Positions 36,373 to 43,229 of a stretch of 64,000 bases of DNA are shown piece by piece. The notes beneath the pieces were generated by a model. That model had not been told where the DNA came from. It worked only from the letters and a program-made list of their open reading frames with translations, and made no database searches. The stretch covers positions 62,001 through 126,000 of the forward strand of contig JAWKSZ010000003.1 of NCBI GenBank assembly GCA_041402045.1, read 5' to 3'. The stretch comes from JAGQRJ01 sp041402045. GTDB taxonomy: Bacteria > Planctomycetota > J058. The translations under genes were made by a program, and so were the position numbers. Every line of letters begins with the position of its first letter. The stretch's first letter is position 1.

Positions 36373-36951
36373 TCAGCTCCCGAGGCGGGCGACGAGGGCG
36401 CGGATCCGGGTCTCGAACGCCTGCTTGTGGTGGTGCTCGTAGCCCTCGAGGGTGGTCAGGCTGCGCGGATCCTGGACGCGGTCGACGAACAAGGTGCCGT
36501 CGAGGTGGTCGAGCTCGTGTTGGTGGGTCCCCGCGCAGAGCCCGGCCACGACCTCTTCGTGGGCCTCGCCGTCGCGGTCGAGGTAGCGCACGCGCACGCG
36601 CTCGTAGCGGGGCACGAGCCCGCGCAGGTTGGGCACGGAGAGGCAGCCCTCGTAGTTCTCGAAGGTCTCCTCGCCGACCGGCTCCCAGCGCGCGTTGATC
36701 AGGACGCGGAGGGGGATCGCGGGCTTGTAGGGGTAGCGGGGGTTGGGGGCGCGGACCTCGATCACGCAGATCCGCACGGGCTCGCCGACCTGGTTGGCGG
36801 CCAGCCCGGCCCCGTTGCGAGCGCGCATGGTCTCGATCAGGTCGTCTATGAACCGCTGCCAGCGGGGGCTGGCCAGCTCCTCGCCGCTGAGGTCGCGCGC
36901 GACCTCGCGCAGCACGGGGTGTCCGATCTCGACCACGTCCAGTACGCCCAC
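36373..36951 (-). CDS. def: Peptide deformylase
   Basis: 192 aa. All three motifs are present: GAGLAANQVGEP, EGCLSVPN and QHELDHLDG, with Cys and the two His binding the metal. It removes the formyl group from nascent proteins. The GTG start has GGAGG 5 bases upstream; TAGACT sits 18 bases before. It lies 2 bases before the DUF2817 gene. Confidence 0.95.
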   Translation of the reverse strand: MGVLDVVEIGHPVLREVARDLSGEELASPRWQRFIDDLIETMRARNGAGLAANQVGEPVRICVIEVRAPNPRYPYKPAIPLRVLINARWEPVGEETFENYEGCLSVPNLRGLVPRYERVRVRYLDRDGEAHEEVVAGLCAGTHQHELDHLDGTLFVDRVQDPRSLTTLEGYEHHHKQAFETRIRALVARLGS

Positions 36952-36969
36952 CGGGGCCTCCCTGGAGGG

Positions 36970-36975
36970 AGTCTA
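36970..36975 (-). promoter_or_regulatory. Putative -10 TAGACT for def
   Basis: Eighteen bases before the GTG, with GGAGG in between, unlike the short-gap sites that lack an SD. Confidence 0.4.
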
Positions 36976-37031
36976 CGCGGCGCGGGAGCCGCCAGGCGAG
37001 GAAAAGACGGGGGTGGGGTGAGGCCGACCGC

Positions 37032-37532
37032 CTAGTACCACTGGCGGTAGCGCCAGGGCGGGGTCGGGTCCTCGTCGTGCCACAGCCCGCGGTGGTCGTC
37101 GCGCGCGGCGCGCTCGCGGTCGAGGTACTGGTAGCGCAGGCTGCCCCACACATACGAGCGGTAGACCCAGGCGTAGCCGCGATCGAGGAGTTCCTCGTTC
37201 AGGGTCCGCCCGTCCTGGAGCTCGACGATCGCCACGGTGCGGTCGTAGAAGTCCTTGACCACGGGCCGCACCCGCACGCGCTCGTAGAGCAGGAGGTTGG
37301 CGACGAAGTTGCCGGCGGAGTGTCCGTAGCGCTGCTCCCACTCGGGGGCGTCGACGCCGTGGAGCCGGATCATTTCCCGGCGGCTGCCGCTGCGCACGAG
37401 CAAGGTGTCACCGTCGTAGACCGCCACGACCTGCCCGGTCCACGGCGCCTGGTTCTCAGCGCCCACGGGCGCGATCCCACCGAACAGCACGGCGAGGCCG
37501 AAGACCCCGCCCACGATCCACTTGTGCACCAC
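37032..37532 (-). CDS. Staphylococcal nuclease-like (SNase) secreted nuclease
   Basis: 166 aa. An N-terminal hydrophobic signal (WIVGGVFGLAVLFGGIAPV) precedes an SNase fold: VVAVYDGDTLLV, MIRLHGVDAPEW, FVANLLLYERVRV, KDFYDRTVAIVEL, LLDRGYAWVY. The catalytic Arg-Glu-Arg set (IRLHGVDAPE; YDRTVA) appears kept. The GTG at 37532 is chosen for GGGAGGG 6 bases before; GTG at 37529 is a near-equal alternative. Exported, perhaps membrane-anchored. Confidence 0.8.
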   Translation of the reverse strand: MVHKWIVGGVFGLAVLFGGIAPVGAENQAPWTGQVVAVYDGDTLLVRSGSRREMIRLHGVDAPEWEQRYGHSAGNFVANLLLYERVRVRPVVKDFYDRTVAIVELQDGRTLNEELLDRGYAWVYRSYVWGSLRYQYLDRERAARDDHRGLWHDEDPTPPWRYRQWY

Positions 37533-37726
37533 CGACCCTCCCACGCTCTCTTCAGCGCACAGACAGTAAAGATCGGGACAAGGGCGAAGGTCACTGAACT
37601 GTAAGGAAGTACCTTCGTCGCGGCTGGCGTCTTCGCTCGGGGGGTTGTCCAATATGCGCGTGAACGACGTAGGTGATGCAGCCACAAGGGTCCGCGCGCA
37701 CGCGACCCCCTGCGCGCGAGGTCGAC

Positions 37727-38599
37727 ATGCCTGAGCTGGACCTGGGACTGCGGGTCTCCGCTGAGGAGGCTCTGAGCGGCCTGCGCACACTCCTCGACGC
37801 GCGCTTGGACGACGCCGGACGCGCGTGGCTCGACGGCGCCGAGGCGACGCCGGCGGGGCTGCGCGAGGCCGGGCGTCTGGGCTCCCGGGCGCTGATCGGG
37901 AGCTTCAAGGAGCGCGTCGCCGCGACGACCCCGGGCACCTGGGGCGACGTCCCGGTGGGCGAGTGGACCGTCGACCAGGCGGCGCGGGTGTGGATCCTGG
38001 CTCGGGCAGCCGAGGCCACCCCGGAGCCCTACGACGCGTTGTTCAGCGCCTACGACCAGGGCGACACCGAGACCCGCCAGGCCGCGCTGCGCGCGCTGAA
38101 CCTGGTGCGCCCCAGCGCGGTCGAGCGCGGGCTCGAGCTCGTGCTCGACGCCGGGCGGACCTACCTCAGCGTGCTGCTCTTGGCCGCCTGGAGCGGCTCA
38201 CCCTTCGCCTCGCAGGCCCTCGGGCAGCACGACTTCCGCAAGGCCGTGCTCAAGGCGTTCTTCTGCGACGTGTCGGTCGAGGGGATCCTGGGGCTCGAGG
38301 CCCGCGCGGACGTGGAGCTGGCCCAGAGCCTGGGCGAGTTCATGGACGAGCGCCTGGCGGCGGGGCGCACGGTGCCCCGGGCCTCGTGGCCGATCGCGGC
38401 GCTGCACCCGCAGCCCGGGGTCGTCGCGCGGCTCCTGGGCATGCTCGAGCACCCCGACCCTCAGGAGCGGCGGGTCGCCGCGGTAGGCTTGGGGCGCACG
38501 CGCGACCCGCGGGTCGGGAGCTTCCTCGAGGAGCGGCTCGCGCGGGAGCAGGACGACACGGTGCGAGCGGCGATCGAGGCCGCGCTGGAGCCGAAATGA
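37727..38599 (+). CDS. eboA: EboA-like protein
   Basis: 290 aa, all-helical. The region KAVLKAFFCDVSVEGILGLE and ELAQSLGEFMDERLAAGRTV closely follow the most conserved block of EboA (LVLKALFxG..I.GLD.R...LA..L.D.A.ERWAAGR). A HEAT-like repeat follows at the C-end (PDPQERRVAAVGLGRTRDPR). EboA is the first gene of the ebo cluster linked to moving precursors across membranes in cyanobacteria. The ATG at 37727 has a GAGGT upstream. Overlaps the TatD-like gene by 4 bases. Confidence 0.7.
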   Translation: MPELDLGLRVSAEEALSGLRTLLDARLDDAGRAWLDGAEATPAGLREAGRLGSRALIGSFKERVAATTPGTWGDVPVGEWTVDQAARVWILARAAEATPEPYDALFSAYDQGDTETRQAALRALNLVRPSAVERGLELVLDAGRTYLSVLLLAAWSGSPFASQALGQHDFRKAVLKAFFCDVSVEGILGLEARADVELAQSLGEFMDERLAAGRTVPRASWPIAALHPQPGVVARLLGMLEHPDPQERRVAAVGLGRTRDPRVGSFLEERLAREQDDTVRAAIEAALEPK

Positions 38600-39468
38600 A
38601 GATCTTCGAACCCCACGCGCACATGTTCAGCCGCACGACCGACGACTATCAGGCCATGGCCCTGGCGGGTGTGCGCGGGATCCTGGAGCCGGCGTTCTGG
38701 CTGGGCCAGCCGCGGACCCACGTGGCGACCTTCAAGGACTACTACGACACGCTCCTGGGCTGGGAGCGCTTCCGCGCCGCGCAGTTCGGGATCCGCCACT
38801 ACTGCACCATGGCCTTGAACCCCAAGGAGGCCAACGACCCGCGGCTGCGGCAGGAGGTGATCGCGCTCGTGCGTGACTACGTCGACCGCGAGGGCGTGCT
38901 CGGCGTGGGCGAGATCGGCTACGACGACATGACCCCGGCGGAGGAGGAGGCCTTCGCGGCGCAGCTCGAGATCGCCAAGGACAAGTCGCTCCCGGTCCTG
39001 ATCCACACCCCGCACCGCGACAAGAAGCAGGGCACGATCCGCACCCTGGACCTGGTGCGCGAGTCGGGGATCGACCCCGAGCTGGTGCTGGTCGACCACA
39101 ACAACGAGGAGACCACGCCCCTGGTCAAGGACACCGCGTGCTGGGCGGGCTACAGCATTTACCCCAACACGAAGATGGACCCCGACCGGATGATCGAGAT
39201 CTTCCGCCGCTACGGGACGGAGAAGATGCTGATCAACAGCGCCTGCGACTGGGGGATCTCGGACCCCCTGAGCGTGCCCAAGACGGCCATGCTCATGCGC
39301 AAGGCGGCCATGGACGAGGAGGAGATCCAGCGGGTGGTGTGGAACAACCCGATCGACTTCTTCGCCCAGTCCGGGCGGATCAGCTACGCCGACTTCGGCG
39401 AGCTACCCCCGGGGGAGAAGGCCGCGCTGCACGAGGGCAACTCCGTGCTCCGGGGCCCGCAGCGCTAA
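38596..39468 (+). CDS. eboB: TatD-family hydrolase, EboB-like
   Basis: 290 aa. TatD-like metal-dependent hydrolase: EPHAHMFSRTTDDYQ at the start (HxH), VGEIGYDD, VLIHTPHRDKKQG, LVLVDHNNEE and NSACDWGISD. In ebo clusters a TatD-like hydrolase follows eboA; together with the EboA match this supports EboB. No eboC (prenyltransferase-like), eboE or eboF is nearby. Its 3' end overlaps the converging cNMP gene by 4 bases. Confidence 0.7.
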   Translation: MKIFEPHAHMFSRTTDDYQAMALAGVRGILEPAFWLGQPRTHVATFKDYYDTLLGWERFRAAQFGIRHYCTMALNPKEANDPRLRQEVIALVRDYVDREGVLGVGEIGYDDMTPAEEEAFAAQLEIAKDKSLPVLIHTPHRDKKQGTIRTLDLVRESGIDPELVLVDHNNEETTPLVKDTACWAGYSIYPNTKMDPDRMIEIFRRYGTEKMLINSACDWGISDPLSVPKTAMLMRKAAMDEEEIQRVVWNNPIDFFAQSGRISYADFGELPPGEKAALHEGNSVLRGPQR

Positions 39469-39950
39469 CCCCGGTTGCGCAGGCGCAGGCGGCGGCTGAG
39501 GCCGCGGGCGATGTTCAGGATCACCCCGATCTGCAGGTCCACGTCCCGGGAGAACACCTCGTAGAGGTCGTCGCGCTTGAACTCGAGGACCACCGTCCGC
39601 TCGCGGGCGAGGACCGAGGCGGGCCAAGGCTCGAGGTCGACCAGGCTGAACTCGCCGAAGAAGTCGCCGGCGAAGCCCTCGTCGACGTAGGAGCCGCGCT
39701 CGAACACCGCCACGGTGCGCTCGCCCTGGGCGGTCTCGACCCGGAGCTCGACCGAGCCCTCCTCGATCACGTAGAGCGCGTCGTCCAGGGCGCCCCGGCG
39801 CTGAATGACCTCCCCCCGGCGAAAGCTGCGGAGTTGACCGATCCCGGAGACCGCCTGGAGCTGGGCATCCGTGAGGCCCAGGAAGAGCATTTTGGTGCGC
39901 AGTCGGTCCAAATCCACGGGGTATGCGGCCTCCCGAATGAACTTTAACAA
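39465..39950 (-). CDS. Cyclic nucleotide-binding domain protein
   Basis: 161 aa. One CRP-like sensor domain (about 30-140): QLRSFRRGEVIQRRGALDD, YVIEEGSVELRV, and the phosphate-binding cassette GDFFGEFSLVDLEPWPASV. The cassette has FFGEFSLVDLEPWPAS rather than FGExxLL..PR.A, so cyclic-nucleotide binding may be weak. No DNA-binding domain or kinase follows, so it is a stand-alone sensor. A small helix-rich C-end. Confidence 0.75.
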   Translation of the reverse strand: MLKFIREAAYPVDLDRLRTKMLFLGLTDAQLQAVSGIGQLRSFRRGEVIQRRGALDDALYVIEEGSVELRVETAQGERTVAVFERGSYVDEGFAGDFFGEFSLVDLEPWPASVLARERTVVLEFKRDDLYEVFSRDVDLQIGVILNIARGLSRRLRLRNRG

Positions 39951-40093
39951 CCCGGATTGTCCCCAAAATCAACGGCGGATGGCAGTCCTCAAGCCCTTGA
40001 TATAGGGGGCTTTGCCGCAGGGGGTGGGCTGGAGGCCGCGAAAATACTCATGTTTTTTCCAGGAAACGGCGCCGAGATGTCAGTTGACGTAAG

Positions 40094-40099
40094 TAGACT
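40094..40099 (+). promoter_or_regulatory. Putative -10 TAGACT for the HU gene
   Basis: TAGACT with TTGACG only 4 bases before it (too close for a normal -35), 96 bases ahead of the HU start. It shares TAGACTTCGCGG with 8596-8607. Confidence 0.35.
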
Positions 40100-40147
40100 T
40101 CGCGGACACCGGCGGGAGACCCGCTGGGTACCGCTATTCACGGGGCT

Positions 40148-40168
40148 TCCAGCGGGGGGACCGCTGGA
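40148..40168 (+). promoter_or_regulatory. Hairpin in the HU mRNA leader
   Basis: TCCAGCGG-ggggA-CCGCTGGA, an 8-bp perfect stem with a 5-base loop, 27 bases ahead of the HU start codon. It may affect translation or RNA stability. Confidence 0.45.
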
Positions 40169-40195
40169 GGGCCCATGGCAAGGGAGATGTGTGTT

Positions 40196-40501
40196 ATGAA
40201 CAAGCAGCAACTGATCCAGTGGATCCACGAGTCGGGTGAGCTCGGCACCAACAGCACCAAGGCTGCCGCTGAGCGCGCTCTGAACGCCGTCCTGCACGGG
40301 ATCACCCACGGGCTCAAGAAGAGCGACGCCCACACGGTGAGCCTCGTCGGCTTCGGCAGCTTCACCGTCAAGGAGCGTCCGGGCCGCATGGGTCGTAACC
40401 CCCGCACCGGCGAGCCCATCAAGATCAAGAAGAGCAAGAGCGTCGGGTTCCGTCCCGGCAAGGCGCTCAAGGACAACGTCTCGAAGGTCAAGCTCGGCTA
40501 A
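40196..40501 (+). CDS. HU-family DNA-binding protein
   Basis: 101 aa. NKQQLIQWIHESGELGTNST at the N-end and the arm VSLVGFGSFTVKERPGRMGR with NPRTGEPIKIKKSKSVGFRPGK identify an HU/IHF protein that bends DNA and compacts the nucleoid. Codon use is richer in CGT, GGT and AAG than the neighbours, as in highly expressed genes. A leader hairpin and a tandem terminator frame it. Confidence 0.92.
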   Translation: MNKQQLIQWIHESGELGTNSTKAAAERALNAVLHGITHGLKKSDAHTVSLVGFGSFTVKERPGRMGRNPRTGEPIKIKKSKSVGFRPGKALKDNVSKVKLG

Positions 40502-40576
40502 GCCTTCGGCGTCGTTGGAGGTGGGCTGGGGCCCGTAAAGGTCCCTCACGCCTCCTGCGTCCGCTGGATCTCGGAG

Positions 40577-40646
40577 CGCGAGCGTCCCTCAGGGCGCTCG
40601 CGTTTCGCATTGGTTCAGGTCGCGAGCGTCCGTGTGGGCGCTCGCG
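40577..40646 (+). terminator. Tandem hairpin terminators after HU (44-bp unit)
   Basis: CGCGAGCG-N10-CGCTCGCG occurs at 40577-40602 and again at 40621-40646, each followed by GTTTCG or GTTCGC and TTGGTTCAG. The two copies are 44 bases apart and similar over the full unit. Confidence 0.7.
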
Positions 40647-40657
40647 TTCGCGTTGGT

Positions 40658-41179
40658 TCAGCCCCCGAGGGGCAGGCTGGCCAGGGTCGCGTAGGGTTGG
40701 CCAGCCCGGGACTCGAGCAGGCGCAGGTCCCGGGCGCGGAAGGAGACCGCGTCCAGCGGGGCCCGGAGCGGGCGGGGGCGCTGGCCCCGGCGAGCGCGGG
40801 CCACGGTCAGGTGCGGGGTGAAGCCGCGCCGCTCGGGCTCGAACCCGAGGCCCGTGGCCACGGCGTCGAGGTCGGCGGCCAGGGCCTGGAGCGGCTCGGC
40901 GCCGGGGCCGCCGAGGCCGACCCACGCCACGCGCGGGGGGCGTCCGAAGGTCCCGGTTCCCTGGAGCTCGAGGTCCAGGGCCGGGCGGGGGAGCAGCGCC
41001 CGCACCGGGGCGACCAGCGCCTCGAGCTCGAGCTCGGTCTCGCCCAGATACTTGAGGGTCACGTGCAGGTTGGCCTCGGGGGTCCAGCGCCAGGCGGGGT
41101 CGGTCACCTGGCCGGGCAGCGAGCGGGTCGCTCGCCGCACCGCCTCGCTGACCCCGATCGCCCAGAACACGCGCCGCAT
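40658..41179 (-). CDS. thpR: RNA 2',3'-cyclic phosphodiesterase
   Basis: 173 aa. Both HxTx motifs of the 2H phosphoesterase family are present: NLHVTLKYLG and FTPHLTVARAR. ThpR opens 2',3'-cyclic phosphates on RNA ends. Length is typical. ATG at 41179 (RRVFWAIGVSEAVR). Confidence 0.88.
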   Translation of the reverse strand: MRRVFWAIGVSEAVRRATRSLPGQVTDPAWRWTPEANLHVTLKYLGETELELEALVAPVRALLPRPALDLELQGTGTFGRPPRVAWVGLGGPGAEPLQALAADLDAVATGLGFEPERRGFTPHLTVARARRGQRPRPLRAPLDAVSFRARDLRLLESRAGQPYATLASLPLGG

Positions 41180-41239
41180 GCCCCCACTGTAGCGACCGCC
41201 CGCGACGTGCCCGAGGGCCGGGCCGTCGCTCCCGGGGCG

Positions 41240-41245
41240 TAGACT
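41240..41245 (+). promoter_or_regulatory. Putative -10 TAGACT for the HD gene
   Basis: TAGACT then GCCCCTCC before the ATG; no SD, so translation is probably from a leaderless mRNA. Confidence 0.45.
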
Positions 41246-41253
41246 GCCCCTCC

Positions 41254-42528
41254 ATGAGCCGAAACGTGGTGATCCGAGACGCGGTGTGGGGGGACGTCGA
41301 GCTCGACGGCGTGCTGACCGACCTGCTCGGGGCGCGGGAGCTCCAGCGCCAGCGGGGGATTCGCCAGCTCGGCACGGCGCACCTGGTCTACCCCAGCGCG
41401 AACCACACCCGCTTCGAGCACCAGCTCGGGAGCTGCCACGTCGCCAGCCGGATCCTGCAGGGGCTCGCCGAGCGCGGGCACCCGCTCGAGCCCGACGAGG
41501 CCCGGGTCGTGCTGGCGGCGGCCCTGGTCCACGACGTGGGGCACGTCCCGTTCGGGCACACCTTCGAGGACGAGCGCCGGATCTTCCCGCGCCACGACGG
41601 GCCCGAGCGCATGCAGCACTTCCTGGGGGAGCAGAGCGACCTGGGGCGACGGCTCGAGGCCCACGGGCTGGCGCAGGGGGTGCGGCAGGCCTTGTCCGGC
41701 GAGGGCCCGCCCAGCCTGGCGCGAGACGTGGTCGCGGGCACGATCTGCGCCGACCTCCTGGACTACCTCGCGCGGGACGCGCGGGCGACCGGGATCCGCA
41801 GGGAGTACGACCAGCGCGTGTTCCGCTACTTCGCGGTGCGGGACGGGCGCCTGGTGCTCTGCCTGAGCAAGCGCGGCCTGCGCCGGGCGGACGCGTTCAG
41901 CGAGGTGATCCACCTCCTGCGCCTGCGCTACACGCTCTCGGAGCGGGTCTACTTCCACCACGCCAAGGTCGCCTCGGGCGCCTTGATCTCGAAGCTGGTC
42001 GAGCGCGCGGCGACCTCGGGGCTCGCGCTCCCGGACCTGTATCCGCTGAGCGACGAGGGCCTGCTCGAGCTCCTGGCCCGGGACTACGCCCCCCAGGATC
42101 CCGTGGTCGCGCGCCTGCTCGCGGCGTTTCGCGGGCGCGAGCTCCCCAAGCGGGCCTACGTGCTCACCCGCGCGGTGGGGCCCGAGCTGCAGGCGGAGCT
42201 GGTCGCGCGCTTCCACCACGACCGCGCCGCCCGGGAGCGGGTCGAGGCCGAGCTCGAGGCGGAGCTGGGCCTGGCCCCGGGGGCGGTGATCCTCAGCTGC
42301 CCCAGCGCCGACATGGCGCTCAAGGAGGCGGACATTCTGGTGGAGCTCGACGGGGTGCGCTCGCTCAAGACCCTCGGCGTGCGCGAGGTCGACGCCCTGT
42401 GCGAGCAGCACCGCGACCTGTGGCGGTTCTCGGTCCTGCTCGAGGGGCGCGCGGCGGAGCGGGCCGGCGAGCTGGCGCGGCGCTGCGCCGAGCGCTTCGG
42501 GCGTCCGAGCGAGCTCGCGCTTCAGTAG
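41254..42528 (+). CDS. HD-domain phosphohydrolase
   Basis: 424 aa. The HD metal site reads NHTRFEHQLGSCHVA, ALVHDVGHVPFGHTFED, and later ICADLLDYLARDA, the pattern of the SAMHD1/YdhJ-like HD family that cleaves nucleotides. Residues after about 270 have no recognised fold. The 3' end overlaps the converging metallopeptidase gene by 7 bp. Confidence 0.8.
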   Translation: MSRNVVIRDAVWGDVELDGVLTDLLGARELQRQRGIRQLGTAHLVYPSANHTRFEHQLGSCHVASRILQGLAERGHPLEPDEARVVLAAALVHDVGHVPFGHTFEDERRIFPRHDGPERMQHFLGEQSDLGRRLEAHGLAQGVRQALSGEGPPSLARDVVAGTICADLLDYLARDARATGIRREYDQRVFRYFAVRDGRLVLCLSKRGLRRADAFSEVIHLLRLRYTLSERVYFHHAKVASGALISKLVERAATSGLALPDLYPLSDEGLLELLARDYAPQDPVVARLLAAFRGRELPKRAYVLTRAVGPELQAELVARFHHDRAARERVEAELEAELGLAPGAVILSCPSADMALKEADILVELDGVRSLKTLGVREVDALCEQHRDLWRFSVLLEGRAAERAGELARRCAERFGRPSELALQ

Positions 42529-43229
42529 CCGGGGGGAAAGCGCGGGGCGCGACGGGCGAGCTCGAGGGCCTGGCGCTCGCCCCGGCTGAGGACGAGGGCC
42601 CGGAAGCGGCGCAGCCCCTCGCCGTAGATCGGGTCGGGGTCGCTCGCGACCCGCGCCGCCCAGCGGCCGGCGCCCAGGTGCTGGAGGACCTCGTGCTGCA
42701 CGTACTGCGCGGCGCCCTCGCGGAAGGCGTCCTCCTGAGTCGGGCCTCCGCCGGCGAGGGTCTGGACCACGTGGAACAGCTCGTGGGCCAGGATCCCCGC
42801 GGCCCAGGGCGCGGGGGTCTCGCGGGCGAGGTAGATCCGAAACGAGCGCCCGACCTGCAGCTCCCCGCGGTAGAGCTCCTCGACCTCGGTGAACGCGAGC
42901 AGGTGCGGCCCGGCGTCGGGTCCCGCCAGGGCCCGCAGCTCCTCCGGCGACAGGAGGGTCAGGCTGAGCGAGACCCCCGCGGGGATCGTGGCGCCGAAGC
43001 GCTCGGACAGCGCCCGGGCTGCGTGGCGACGCACGGCGTCGGCCTGGGCGGGGTCGAGCACCGCGCTGTGGCGGCAGGAGGCGCAGGTGCGGGCCTCGGG
43101 GTCGGACAGCGGGTCGGCGCAGTAGCCGCAGCGAGCGGCGGGGGGCGGAGGGGGCACGGGGTCTTCGCTGGCGCAGGCTCCGAGCCCCAGGGCCAGGAGC
43201 AGCAGGGCCGCGGCGCCGCGCGGGCTCAC
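42522..43229 (-). CDS. Lipoprotein with zinc-ribbon and HExxH metallopeptidase motif
   Basis: 235 aa. GTG at 43229 overlaps the kinase stop (GTGA). A lipoprotein signal (LLLLALGLGACAS) is followed by a four-Cys zinc ribbon (CGYCADPLSDPEARTCASC) and the helix AGILAHELFHVVQTLAG with HELFH, then REGAAQY as a likely third ligand region (EGxAxY). A minimal gluzincin-like fold. Family not identified. Operon partner of the kinase. Confidence 0.6.
   Translation of the reverse strand: MSPRGAAALLLLALGLGACASEDPVPPPPPAARCGYCADPLSDPEARTCASCRHSAVLDPAQADAVRRHAARALSERFGATIPAGVSLSLTLLSPEELRALAGPDAGPHLLAFTEVEELYRGELQVGRSFRIYLARETPAPWAAGILAHELFHVVQTLAGGGPTQEDAFREGAAQYVQHEVLQHLGAGRWAARVASDPDPIYGEGLRRFRALVLSRGERQALELARRAPRFPPGY

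Noticed and set aside
40084..40099. TTGACG plus TAGACT as a -35/-10 pair
   Set aside because: They are only 4 bases apart.
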